Source of the DNA: Desulfosarcina sp.
GTDB taxonomy: Bacteria; Desulfobacterota; Desulfobacteria; Desulfobacterales; Desulfosarcinaceae
Assembly: GCA_014237405.1 (NCBI GenBank)
Contig: JABZFO010000105.1
Coordinates: forward strand, 1 to 37,956
Direction of reading: 5' to 3'
Length of the DNA stretch: 37,956 nucleotides
Within the stretch, counting starts at the first letter, position 1. Every line of letters starts with the position of its first letter. The position numbers were made by a program, and so were the translations under genes. A model generated the notes under the pieces. That model ran no database searches, was not told where the DNA came from, and was given only the letters and a program-made list of their open reading frames with translations. Of the stretch, positions 24,796 to 33,383 are shown one piece after another.

Positions 24796-26043
24796 ATGCC
24801 TGAAGAGAAAAAGATCAAACTGAAGCGACTGGAATCGTCCAAGGTCTTGGGCAAATTCATGGCCGACTACTACTACGAGCTGGACAACGCCGCCAAAACC
24901 GGTGAGAAGAAGATTGCCTGGTGCACCAGCGTTGGGCCGGCAGAGATCCTCAGGGCCATGGGGTTTCTCGTCTACTTCCCCGAAACCCACTCGGCCATGC
25001 TGGGCTCTTCGCGCATGGCCACGGAGCTGATCCCAAAGGCCAATGCCGTAGGCTATTCGCCGGACATCTGCTCCTACCTCACCGCCGACATCGGCGCCTA
25101 CCTGGAGAAGGTCTCCCCCCTGGCCAAAGTGTTCGAAGGCATCGAAGGCCCGCCCAAGCCCGACGTACTGGTGTTCAACACCAACCAGTGCCGGGACGTG
25201 CAGGACTGGTTCAACTTTTACGGCGAAGCATACGACGTGCCGGTGGTGGGGGTGCACTCCTATGTTGGCGTCCAGGCGGTGGAACAGTCTCATATACAGT
25301 CTATTGCCCGCCAGATGGAAGACTTGATTCCACCCCTGGAGCGCATCGTTGGGAATAAATTTGACATGGGCCGGTTGAAGGAGACCGTCGCCCTGTCCCG
25401 GGAGTGCTCGGACCTGTGGAAACAGGTGTTGGATACCGCTGCCGCTGCCCCCTCCCCCATCACCTTTTTTGACGGCACCACCCTCATGGGCGCCGCCGTG
25501 GTGGGCCGGGGAACCCAGCGGACCAATGACTGCTACCGGACGCTGCTGGCGGAATTGGAGCAGCGCATCGCCGACAACGAAGGTGCCGTACCCGACGAGC
25601 AATACAGGATATACTGGGACGGCATGCCCGTATGGGGACGGCTCTCCGCCCACGCCAAGCTGTTCGCCTCCCTGAAAACCAACGTGCTGGCTTCTACCTA
25701 CTGCAACTCATGGATCTTTTCCGCCCTGGACCCGGATGATCCGTTCAACTCCATGGCCCGGGCCTACACGGAGCTGTTTATCGTGCGGGCCGACGCGCCC
25801 AAGGAGGCATATATCCGGGAGATGCTGGAATTCTTCAACGTGGACGGTATCATCTACCATGACGCCAAGACTTGCCCCGCCAACTCCAACTGCCGATACG
25901 GCATGCCCCAGCGCATCGAGAAGCAGACCGGTATCCCCAGCCTGACCATCAACGGCGACCTTAACGACCTGCGGCTGATCTCCGACGAGCAGACCAACAC
26001 CAACGTGGAGGCCTTCATCGAGCAGCTGGCGGAAAACAAGTAA
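24796..26043 (+). CDS. Benzoyl-CoA reductase / 2-hydroxyacyl-CoA dehydratase type subunit (BcrB/HgdB family)
   Basis: 415 residues. The family binds a [4Fe-4S] (or a double-cubane) cluster and carries out ATP-driven low-potential reductions or dehydrations of CoA esters. Likely cluster cysteines are Cys43 in KIAWCTSVGPAEIL, Cys92 in YSPDICSYLTADIG and Cys132 in NTNQCRDVQDW; a C-terminal block KTCPANSNCRYGMP follows. The segments SSRMATELIPKANAVGYS resemble class I benzoyl-CoA reductase subunits. Class I reductase needs four different subunits (BcrABCD); only one of each kind is present here, as in homodimeric double-cubane proteins with their own reductase. Neighbours Dch, Had and Oah favour a ring reductase; a dehydratase is the main alternative. 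Confidence 0.8.
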   Translation: MPEEKKIKLKRLESSKVLGKFMADYYYELDNAAKTGEKKIAWCTSVGPAEILRAMGFLVYFPETHSAMLGSSRMATELIPKANAVGYSPDICSYLTADIGAYLEKVSPLAKVFEGIEGPPKPDVLVFNTNQCRDVQDWFNFYGEAYDVPVVGVHSYVGVQAVEQSHIQSIARQMEDLIPPLERIVGNKFDMGRLKETVALSRECSDLWKQVLDTAAAAPSPITFFDGTTLMGAAVVGRGTQRTNDCYRTLLAELEQRIADNEGAVPDEQYRIYWDGMPVWGRLSAHAKLFASLKTNVLASTYCNSWIFSALDPDDPFNSMARAYTELFIVRADAPKEAYIREMLEFFNVDGIIYHDAKTCPANSNCRYGMPQRIEKQTGIPSLTINGDLNDLRLISDEQTNTNVEAFIEQLAENK

Positions 26044-26045
26044 AA

Positions 26046-26193
26046 ATGGGAATTGAGGGATTAGGGGATTGGGGAATTAAGGGATAAGGAGAATATGCGC
26101 AATCCCAAAATAGCGGTTCCCGAGCCAGGGAACAGGTTTTTCAAAAATTAAAAAGATAGAATTCATTGAATCCCTGAATTCCTTAATCCCTAA
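26046..26193. repeat. Polypurine/polypyrimidine island d, abutting the acs start
   Basis: Purine arm 26046-26094 (GGGAATTGAGGGATTAGGGG and similar), a middle part with a GTTCCC/GGGAAC hairpin (26116-26133), and a pyrimidine arm 26161-26193 (AATCCCTGAATTCCTTAATC units). The pyrimidine arm ends only about ten bases before the apparent TTG start of the next gene. Confidence 0.7.
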
Positions 26194-26202
26194 ATCGACA
26201 CC

Positions 26203-28263
26203 TTGTTCAACCCTAAAGGCGTGGCAGTCATCGGTGCCTCCGGAAAAGAACTCCACATCGGCAACCGGGTCATCAAGAACCTGCTGGATTTCGGCTACAC
26301 GGGCGGCATCTACCCCATCAACCCCAAGGCCGACGAGATCCGCGGGGTCAAGGCCTATAAGTCCATTCTCGACGTTCCCGGTCCGGTGGATGTGGCCCAC
26401 ATGGTGATACCGGCCAAATTTGTGCCCATGGCCGTGGAAGACTGCGGCAAAAAAGGCGTCAAATACATCATCATCAACTCCGGCGGATTTTCTGAAACCG
26501 GACCCGCCGGTGAAGAAATCGAAAAGGCATTCCTGGAAAAAGCCAACGCTTACGGCATCCGCATCTTCGGCCCCAACTGCCAGGGGATCATCAATTCCGA
26601 CCCGGCGGTGCGCGCCTACTGCAACTTCACCTTCACCTTCCCCGAGGCGGGGCACATCTCCATCGTGGCCCTGTCCGGCGGTGTGGCCGAGGTGATCCAC
26701 CAGGGATTCTCCGCCATGGACGTGGGCACCCGCATCTACGCATCCAACGGCAACGCCTGCGACATCTCCATTCCAGAGATCATCCGCTACCTGGCCGACG
26801 ACGACGGCACCCGGGTCATCGTTACCTACGTGGAGGGGCTCAAGAATCCCATTGGGTTTTTACAGGCCGCCAAAGAAGCCACCGCCAAAAAACCGGTGCT
26901 GGCCATGAAGGCCGGACGAACCATGGAAGGGGCCAAGGCGGCCGCCTCTCACACCGGTGGTCTGGCCAGGGAGGACATGGCAACGGACTTGATCTTCAAG
27001 AAAGCGGGCGTCGTCGATTTCAGGGATGAAGGCCACCTGATCAACGCGGCGGTAGCCTTCGGTTCTCAGCCCGTTCCCCAGGGCAATCGGGTGGGCATCA
27101 TCACCAACACCGGCGGGCCGGCGGTGATCGCCACCGACATCCTCGTGGATGCCGGCCTGACCCTGCCCCCGCTGTCCGAAAAGACAAAAGCTCTGCTCAC
27201 TAAAAAACTCTACCCCGAGGCATCGGTGAACAATCCGGTGGATGTGCTGGCCACGGGCACGGCCGAGCACTACCTGGCCTGCCTGGAGGCAATGATGGAA
27301 GACGACAGCTTCGACTGCGTCCTCGTCAACTTCGTCACTCCATTTTTCGTGGACACGGAAAGCATTGCCATGGCCATCGCCCAGGTCAACCAGCAGCAGA
27401 TCAAGCCAATGGTCTGCAACCTCATGACCGACCGGCGCCAATGGGCCGAAACCGAAGCCATCCTCAAAGCGGGTGGCGTGCCCTGCTTTGCCCTGCCCAG
27501 TGATGCGGCCCGTGCCTTGGGGGCCCTGGTACGCTACCGAAACATCCTGGACCGGGAAGCCGGCCGGGTGCGCACATTTGGCGACTTGGACACCGAGGGA
27601 GCCGACGCCATTTTCGCCAAGGCCAAGGGTCAGCAGATGCTGGCTGCCGATCATGTGTACGAAATCCTCGAGGCCTACGGCATCGATGTCCCCGAATGGC
27701 AAATGGCCGACAATATCGAAGGCGCCGTGGCAGCCGCCGAAGCCATCGGTTATCCGGTAGTGGTCAAGGCCGATGCTGCATCCGTGGTCCACAAGAGTGA
27801 CATGGGCGGCGTGGCCGTTGATCTCGCCCATGCCGATGCAGTAAAAAAAGCGGCCACCCACATGAAAGCACACATCGATGCCACGGATTTGCGTTTTTTT
27901 GTTCAGCAGTATGTTCCAGGCGGTAGAGAAGTGATCCTTGGGGCGAAATCCGAGCCCGGTGTGGGCCACCTGATCATGTTCGGTTTAGGCGGCATCTTCG
28001 TCGAAGTGCTCAAGGACGTGGTGTTCAATCTCACCCCGGTCACCGACGCTGAAGCCCGAGAGATGGTGGACGGCATCAAGGCATCGGCCCTCCTTTCCGG
28101 TGTGCGCGGCGAGAAGCCGGTTGACAAAACCGCTCTGGTGGACCTGATCCAGCGGCTGTCCAAACTCGTGACCGACTTCCCCCAGATCAAAGAACTGGAC
28201 CTGAACCCGGTCATGGCCTTCGAAAACGGGACGGTGGCGGTGGATGCGCGGATTGCAATCTGA
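26203..28263 (+). CDS. ADP-forming acyl-CoA synthetase (acetyl/aryl-acetyl-CoA synthetase), fused alpha-beta
   Basis: 686 residues. It converts acyl-CoA, ADP and phosphate to acid, CoA and ATP (reversible), giving substrate-level phosphorylation. N-terminal CoA-binding Rossmann domain (FNPKGVAVIGASG), succinyl-CoA-synthetase-like domains with the phospho-His in ASHTGGLA (about residue 250), and a C-terminal ATP-grasp domain (VVKADAASVVHKSDMGGVAVDL, ELDLNPVMA). The start is abnormal: TTG at 26203 lacks a ribosome binding site, begins at the FNPK motif where relatives have some 5-15 more residues, and follows a pyrimidine-rich repeat with a TAA just before. The native start may be lost. Together with IorAB this recalls the archaeal aromatic amino-acid route. 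Confidence 0.87.
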   Translation: MFNPKGVAVIGASGKELHIGNRVIKNLLDFGYTGGIYPINPKADEIRGVKAYKSILDVPGPVDVAHMVIPAKFVPMAVEDCGKKGVKYIIINSGGFSETGPAGEEIEKAFLEKANAYGIRIFGPNCQGIINSDPAVRAYCNFTFTFPEAGHISIVALSGGVAEVIHQGFSAMDVGTRIYASNGNACDISIPEIIRYLADDDGTRVIVTYVEGLKNPIGFLQAAKEATAKKPVLAMKAGRTMEGAKAAASHTGGLAREDMATDLIFKKAGVVDFRDEGHLINAAVAFGSQPVPQGNRVGIITNTGGPAVIATDILVDAGLTLPPLSEKTKALLTKKLYPEASVNNPVDVLATGTAEHYLACLEAMMEDDSFDCVLVNFVTPFFVDTESIAMAIAQVNQQQIKPMVCNLMTDRRQWAETEAILKAGGVPCFALPSDAARALGALVRYRNILDREAGRVRTFGDLDTEGADAIFAKAKGQQMLAADHVYEILEAYGIDVPEWQMADNIEGAVAAAEAIGYPVVVKADAASVVHKSDMGGVAVDLAHADAVKKAATHMKAHIDATDLRFFVQQYVPGGREVILGAKSEPGVGHLIMFGLGGIFVEVLKDVVFNLTPVTDAEAREMVDGIKASALLSGVRGEKPVDKTALVDLIQRLSKLVTDFPQIKELDLNPVMAFENGTVAVDARIAI

Positions 28264-28290
28264 AAACGAATGAGCCGAAGGCGAATCATT

Positions 28291-28325
28291 TTTCTGAAGT
28301 CTGTCTTCCGACTTCTGAATTCCGT
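28291..28325. repeat. Polypyrimidine arm of the same repeat family (island e)
   Basis: CTGAAGTCTGTCTTCCGACT and following bases are the complement of the GAC/GGAAGTC units of island a; here only the pyrimidine arm is seen, between the ADP-forming synthetase and the AMP-forming ligase. A CAAAAAAC/GTTTTTTG stem (about 28334-28358) follows. Confidence 0.5.
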
Positions 28326-28407
28326 AGAATACCAAAAAACGAACATTGGTTTTTTGACTGGCCCCAGAAGTTCCGTTTTTTTGAAATAGGACAAATTGGA
28401 GGACCCC

Positions 28408-30003
28408 ATGGCCCACTGGATGAACCTGGGACAGCAGCTCAAGATGAACGCCAAGAAATTCCCCCAGACCGTGGCCCTGTGCGATGCACGGCGGCGATTC
28501 ACCTACCCTGCGGTAAATCGCCGTGTGAATCGCCTTGCTCACTGCCTCATGGACATGGGCCTGTCCAAAGGGGACAAGCTGGCCGTACTCATGGAAAACA
28601 GCATCGAGATTGTTGAGCTATTCTTTGCCACTGCCAAGACCGGCATCGTCATCGTGCCCGTAAATTTCCGTTTGGTGGGCCATGAAGTGGCCTACATCGT
28701 TGACAACGCCGATGCAAAAGCCATGGCCGTGCACCACGAGTTCACCCCCTGCGTAGATGCCATCAAGGATCAGCTGAAACAAATCCCGCCGGAAAATTAC
28801 ATCGTCGTGGACCAGGCCAAAGAGGGCTATCGGGAATACGAATCCTTGATGGACGGTGCACCGGACGACGAACCGGATGTGCAGGTCGCTCCCAAAGACA
28901 CCTGGATTCTCATCTACACTTCCGGAACCACGGGGAAGCCCAAGGGGGTGGTGCGCTCCCACGAATCCCACATTGCCTTCTACCTGATCAATGCTGTGGA
29001 CTTCGGGTTCAACGAGCACGACGTATGCATGAACGTCATGCCCCTGTGCCACATCAACTCCACCTTTTTCACCTTCACCTTCACCTATATCGGCGCCACG
29101 GTTTACATTCACCCGGCCCGATCTTTCCGGCCCGAGGAGATTCTGGAAATCGTGGAACGGGAGAAGATCACCTTCATCTCCTTGATCCCCACCCACTACA
29201 ACCTGATTCTCAATGTCTCCGACGAAGGCAGAAAACGGGATACCCGTTCCATCAGAAAGCTGCTCTGCAGCAGCGCACCAGTAAGAAAAACCATGAAGAC
29301 CACCATCATGGAGTTCTTCCCCGGGGTTCAGTTGTATGAGGGATACGGTTCCACCGAAGCGGGCATCGTTACCGTCCTTCGACCTGAAGACCAGATGCGC
29401 AAGCTGGGCTCCATCGGGTTCGAAAGCCTGGGCACGGACCGGGTGAAGATTTTGGACACTAAGGGCAATGAGGTGCCGCCGTGCGAAGTGGGAGAGCTCT
29501 ATTCCAAGGGACCCATGCTCTTTGACGAGTACTACAAGCTGCCGGAAAAAACCGCTACCGCCTTCAAGGAGGGCTGGTTTTCCGCCGGCGACATGGCTCG
29601 CATGGACGAGGACGGTTTCTACCAGATCGTGGATCGCAAGGATAACATGATCATCACCGGCGGCGAGCATGTCTACCCCAGTGAGGTGGAGGAGGTGATC
29701 GGCAGCCACCCGGATGTGTTCGACACGGCAGCCATCAGCCTGCCCGACGATAAGTGGGGAGAAAGGGTCGCGGCGGTGGTGATCCCCATGGATGGTACCG
29801 ATCTGGACGAAGCGACTATTTTCGACTGGTGCCGCGAGCGTATGGCCGGCTACAAGCGGCCCAAGCAGGTGATCTTCATCAAGCAGGACCAGATGCCCCG
29901 CACCGCCACTGGAAAGATCCTTCACCGGATACTGCGGGAACAGTACGCTGAGGGCAAACCGGTATTCCCTGAAACCGACAGCTGCCCGGCGCCGAAAAAA
30001 TAA
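28408..30003 (+). CDS. AMP-forming acyl/aryl-CoA ligase
   Basis: 531 residues, ANL superfamily, complete. It activates a carboxylic acid with ATP to its CoA ester. Motifs: P-loop-like YTSGTTGKPKGVVRSH (about 170-185), YEGYGSTEAG (A5), GWFSAGDMARMDEDGFYQIVDRKDNMIITGGEHVYPSEVE (A7-A8) and PRTATGKILHRIL with the A10 Lys. GGAGG five bases upstream sets the ATG at 28408 rather than an in-frame TTG at 28396. The family does not show the acid; the neighbours suggest an aromatic or alicyclic acid. It is the third acid-CoA enzyme in the operon, after PaaK and the ADP-forming synthetase. Confidence 0.87.
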   Translation: MAHWMNLGQQLKMNAKKFPQTVALCDARRRFTYPAVNRRVNRLAHCLMDMGLSKGDKLAVLMENSIEIVELFFATAKTGIVIVPVNFRLVGHEVAYIVDNADAKAMAVHHEFTPCVDAIKDQLKQIPPENYIVVDQAKEGYREYESLMDGAPDDEPDVQVAPKDTWILIYTSGTTGKPKGVVRSHESHIAFYLINAVDFGFNEHDVCMNVMPLCHINSTFFTFTFTYIGATVYIHPARSFRPEEILEIVEREKITFISLIPTHYNLILNVSDEGRKRDTRSIRKLLCSSAPVRKTMKTTIMEFFPGVQLYEGYGSTEAGIVTVLRPEDQMRKLGSIGFESLGTDRVKILDTKGNEVPPCEVGELYSKGPMLFDEYYKLPEKTATAFKEGWFSAGDMARMDEDGFYQIVDRKDNMIITGGEHVYPSEVEEVIGSHPDVFDTAAISLPDDKWGERVAAVVIPMDGTDLDEATIFDWCRERMAGYKRPKQVIFIKQDQMPRTATGKILHRILREQYAEGKPVFPETDSCPAPKK

Positions 30004-30171
30004 CGTTGGATTACGCGCTGCATGCCGACGGCGGACGACTACCGAATAATCAGTGTGCTGCAGTCAAAACCACTTTATTATGTGGATTTTCTTGCTGTTG
30101 AAATGTGGATGCCGGATCACGTCCGAAATGACAGAATTGAATCTATCAATCTATAAAAGGAGGTTTTTAAC

Positions 30172-31266
30172 ATGCTGACTAAAGCGTTCATCCCTTACCA
30201 GGGATACTACTCTACCCCCTTCTGCCGCTGGCAGGGGGCCATGGCCAACGAAAATTCCATCGTGCTGGGTGCAACGACCGCTGCGCGCTGGATTACTGAA
30301 AAGGGCTGGGAGCCGGGCATTTTCGATTACCTGGTTTTCGGCAACACCATCAGCCAGCTGCACCAGTTCTACAGTGCCCCCTGGGCGGCGGCCCTGATGG
30401 GCTGCGGCGGCATTACCGGGATCACCGTAAGCCAGGCCTGCACCACCGGCACCACCTGCATCTTCCAGGCGGCCACGGGCGTCGAGACCGGAATGTACGA
30501 AAACGCCTTCGTGCTCACCACGGATCGCACCTCCAACGGCCCCCACACCATCTGGCCCAACCCCAGCGGTCCCGGCGGCGAGGTGATCAGCGAGAACTGG
30601 CTCATGGACAACTTCAATGCCGATCCCAATGTGGGTCTGCGCATGGTGGAAACGGCGGAGAACGTGGCCAAGGAGGAGGACATCACCAAGGAAGATTGCG
30701 ACCGTCTGGCCCTTCGCCGCTACGAGCAGTACCAGATGGCTCTGGCCGATGACCGTGCGTTTCAGAAGCGCTATATGTTTGCGGCCGAAATTAAAATCTC
30801 CCGGAAAAAAAGCATCCTCGTGGAAGAAGACGAGGGCATCATGCCCACCACCGCCGAGGGGCTGGCCAAGCTCAAACCCCTGGTGCCCGGCGGTGTACTG
30901 AGCTTCGGCGCCCAGACCCACCCGGCCGACGGTAACGCCTCCATGGTGGTCACCACGAAAGAGAAGGCCGCCCAGTTGAGCGCCGACGCCTCCATTCCCA
31001 TCCAGGTAATCGCCTACGGCCATGCCCGCGAGAAAAAGGGCTACATGGCCGCCACACCGGTGCCGGCCGCCCGCATGGCCCTGAACAAGGCCGGCCTTTC
31101 CATCGGTGACATGAAGGTGATCAAGACCCACAATCCCTTTGTGGTCAACGACATCAACTTCGCCAAGAAGATGGAGATCGACGCCATGGAAGGTGGCGGG
31201 TACCTGCTGTGGACGGGCTGTGCCGCCGGCGACTGCGGTGCATCGCTGATTCTAAAAATCGGTTAA
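30172..31266 (+). CDS. Thiolase-family protein lacking the catalytic His segment
   Basis: 364 residues. The N-terminal thiolase domain is intact, with the nucleophilic Cys in VSQACTTGTTC (about 89-90) and MVETAENVAKEEDITKEDCDRLALRRYEQYQ. Near the C-terminus KTHNPFVVNDINFAKKMEIDAME runs directly into GGGYLLWTGCAAGDCGASLIL. In relatives about 30 residues with the GHPxGxTG His motif lie between these two stretches; they are missing in frame near 31190. Only the C-terminal Cys block (GCAAGD) remains. As written it should lack thiolase activity. The ribosome binding site AAAAGGAGGT is strong. It is the last gene of the operon, before a terminator. Confidence 0.85.
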   Translation: MLTKAFIPYQGYYSTPFCRWQGAMANENSIVLGATTAARWITEKGWEPGIFDYLVFGNTISQLHQFYSAPWAAALMGCGGITGITVSQACTTGTTCIFQAATGVETGMYENAFVLTTDRTSNGPHTIWPNPSGPGGEVISENWLMDNFNADPNVGLRMVETAENVAKEEDITKEDCDRLALRRYEQYQMALADDRAFQKRYMFAAEIKISRKKSILVEEDEGIMPTTAEGLAKLKPLVPGGVLSFGAQTHPADGNASMVVTTKEKAAQLSADASIPIQVIAYGHAREKKGYMAATPVPAARMALNKAGLSIGDMKVIKTHNPFVVNDINFAKKMEIDAMEGGGYLLWTGCAAGDCGASLILKIG

Positions 31267-31294
31267 ACGTCTCCCTACTCCCATAGGACACTAC

Positions 31295-31336
31295 AAAAAG
31301 CGGATCGGAACGTGACACGCCCGGTCCGCTTTTTTC
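31295..31336 (+). terminator. Intrinsic terminator of the aromatic operon
   Basis: AAAAAGCGGATCGG pairs with CCGGTCCGCTTTTTT through a stem that includes one G-U pair, with a loop of about a dozen bases, and ends in a T run, 28 bases past the thiolase stop. Confidence 0.87.
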
Positions 31337-31462
31337 ATAGTCTCAGACGAAGCGAATACGATTCATCTGCCTATTCTTTAATCACTTTTCGGGTCAACAG
31401 ATAAGTACCGCGGTACCGCGGTCTTGTTTTTGGGGGAACTCGTTCGGTCTTTCACTGCTGGA

Positions 31463-32614
31463 CTATGGCGACGGCTGCCCATAAGCGCTTTGTCGTCGCC
31501 GATGATTACGGAGGGCAATAAAAGAAGCGGCCCCCACAATCATAAAAAGAAGACCCATTGCCATAATAAGCATTGCGCCGCCGGTTATTCCTGCTTTCAA
31601 CACAGCATTATGGGGATCGGCAGGATCATAATAGACCGTGACCGGTTTCCCCTTGGGATACTGTTCCAGGTATTTCAGGGCCTTACTTCTTTTCTGGCTG
31701 CCGTACTCACTTTTTCCAAAACCAATCGTATCGCAGTAGTAAGTTTTACCGTTGATCGTGTATTCATAGCCGATTCGCGCAACATAGCGGATAGAAGACC
31801 CCGTGGTACCGGGACGACTTTTGTGCTGTCGGTCGACATATGAATTGCTGATTTGCCCCTGAACCGTCGGCCAATTTCGGCTTTCGTACCCATTGATCAG
31901 CGCATTGACGCCGAAATAGAGGACGACGATACCGGCTACGGGGAAAAGAAAGGTAAATATAACTAATGTCCGGTCCGATTTTTTCTTTCCATCGGAGACC
32001 CCTGACGGCGTAATTGCCGCTGCACTGCCAGTCTGATATGCCGGTTTTGAAGCCGGCGCCTGAGGCGTGAAAGATGGGAAAGACGTGGACTTTACGGCCC
32101 TTCGCTTCCTGTAAAAAAAACGAATGCCTCGAAACAGGGCAAAAATGATAATGGCCACCAGCAAAAAGGAAATGATGGGCGGCCCGGAGGAATTTCCCGG
32201 CTCTAAAACAGAAACGTGCGGTGTTTTGGGATCGTAGTAAACCTTGACCCGCAGGCCCTTGCCGTATCGCCTGGCCAGGCTGTCCGCTTTGCTTTTCTTC
32301 AGAAACGTCTGACCGGCGAAAGAAACACGTTCTCCGGTGTATTCGTAGCCCTCCACCGTGTACAGATAGGCGATGGCGGCGGTATGCTTCGGGTCCACAT
32401 CGTCGGATTTACCACGGTCCGTTTTCACCTCGGATGAGAGAATCACCCCTTCCGTGGATGGCCATTTCAGGCTCTCCTTGCCGCCCTTGTATCGACTCCA
32501 ACCATCAAGCGCCGCCATGATGGCAATAAGTGCAAAAAAAAAGACAACAATCCCCAAACACCCGATACCAGCCTTCTTGATTCCGGATTTTTTAACCTGC
32601 GGGTTGTCCATCAT
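31463..32614 (-). CDS. Membrane protein with two DUF3592 domains
   Basis: 383 residues. Two copies of one plan: a membrane helix (CLGIVVFFFALIAIMAAL; VIFTFLFPVAGIVVLYFGV), then an extracytoplasmic DUF3592 domain with WPSTEGVILSS ... YTVEGYEYTGERVSF ... VKVYYDPKTPHVSVLEPG, and again WPTVQGQISNS ... YEYTINGKTYYCDTI ... VTVYYDPADPHNAVLKAG, followed by another helix. The role of DUF3592 is unknown. AAGGGG before the ATG at 32614 supports the start. It lies 20 bases after the stop of the GIDE-like gene on the same strand. Confidence 0.8.
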   Translation of the reverse strand: MMDNPQVKKSGIKKAGIGCLGIVVFFFALIAIMAALDGWSRYKGGKESLKWPSTEGVILSSEVKTDRGKSDDVDPKHTAAIAYLYTVEGYEYTGERVSFAGQTFLKKSKADSLARRYGKGLRVKVYYDPKTPHVSVLEPGNSSGPPIISFLLVAIIIFALFRGIRFFYRKRRAVKSTSFPSFTPQAPASKPAYQTGSAAAITPSGVSDGKKKSDRTLVIFTFLFPVAGIVVLYFGVNALINGYESRNWPTVQGQISNSYVDRQHKSRPGTTGSSIRYVARIGYEYTINGKTYYCDTIGFGKSEYGSQKRSKALKYLEQYPKGKPVTVYYDPADPHNAVLKAGITGGAMLIMAMGLLFMIVGAASFIALRNHRRRQSAYGQPSP

Positions 32615-32634
32615 TGGTCCCCTTCATCGAATGT

Positions 32635-33383
32635 TTAACCATCGACCACGCCGAAACCAATGAGAACGAGAACAATGCCCAGCAGTCCCAGACCCAACCC
32701 CACGAGAGACAGAATCATGAAGTTGCTTTGAAAAGCCTTGGCGGTCAGGTCATGGGCGTGCATGGATAGAAACAGGGGGCCGGACTTGCCGGCTTTGGCG
32801 ATCTTCATGGTGGTACCGCTTCCACCCGCTGAAGCGGTGCCGAACACAAAAACGTGATCTCCCGGCTGGACTCCTCCACCTCCAGCTTTCGGAAGAAAGG
32901 CTTTTCCTTACCCTCAGGATAATTTTCTCGGTCGATCTCCTTGAGTTTTTTTATTCGGTCCCCCAAAGAGGTGCGAGAACCGCTTTGGGATTTTAGAATA
33001 CGGTGATGGGGATATGAAATCACCGATCCACCGTCCGGCGCAATCTCGATCTCTCCGGTTTCGTCTTTGAGGGTAAAACTGCAGTTTCGGTCTCCTGATG
33101 CCAGCGGCTGCTCATAATATCCTGATTCTTTTTTGCGCCTGCGGCGTTCAGAGGCGCCGTAACGATACCAGGCCGCGGGTGTTGCCGTATATGGGGTTTT
33201 AAGGGGTGCGTCGCAAACCACTTCACCTGCGGTGAGACACAAACCGGTTTTAATGTCCCTGACACGGCTCATTTTCAATTTGGCGGCCAGCTTTTTATTG
33301 GCCATCTCCTGTTTGGCCATGCGAAACAGAAATGCGGCCGCTCCACCGCTGCCCAATCCAAATAAAAGTGCGGGTGTGTTCAT
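32635..33383 (-). pseudogene. GIDE-like (E3 ubiquitin ligase-type domain) membrane protein gene with a frameshift
   Basis: The first frame, from 33383, gives an N-terminal membrane segment, then SRVRDIKTGLCLTAGEVVCDAPLKTPYTATPAAWYRY and FTLKDETGEIEIAPDGG, and continues to VEESSREI before going wrong. From about 32880 a second frame gives VQPGDHVFVFGTASAGGSG, KIAKAGKSGPLFLSMHAHD and a terminal membrane helix to the stop at 32635. The parts form one protein of the GIDE domain family found in bacteria next to envelope proteins. A single missing base after the VEE codons would restore VEE-x-QPGDHVFVFG, so a 1-bp deletion or sequencing error is enough. No ubiquitin-ligase role is implied; bacterial members lack a RING. 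Confidence 0.65.

Noticed and set aside
24775..25653. Minus-strand frame of 292 codons opposite the Bcr-like gene
   Set aside because: Antisense shadow; the plus strand carries clear family motifs.
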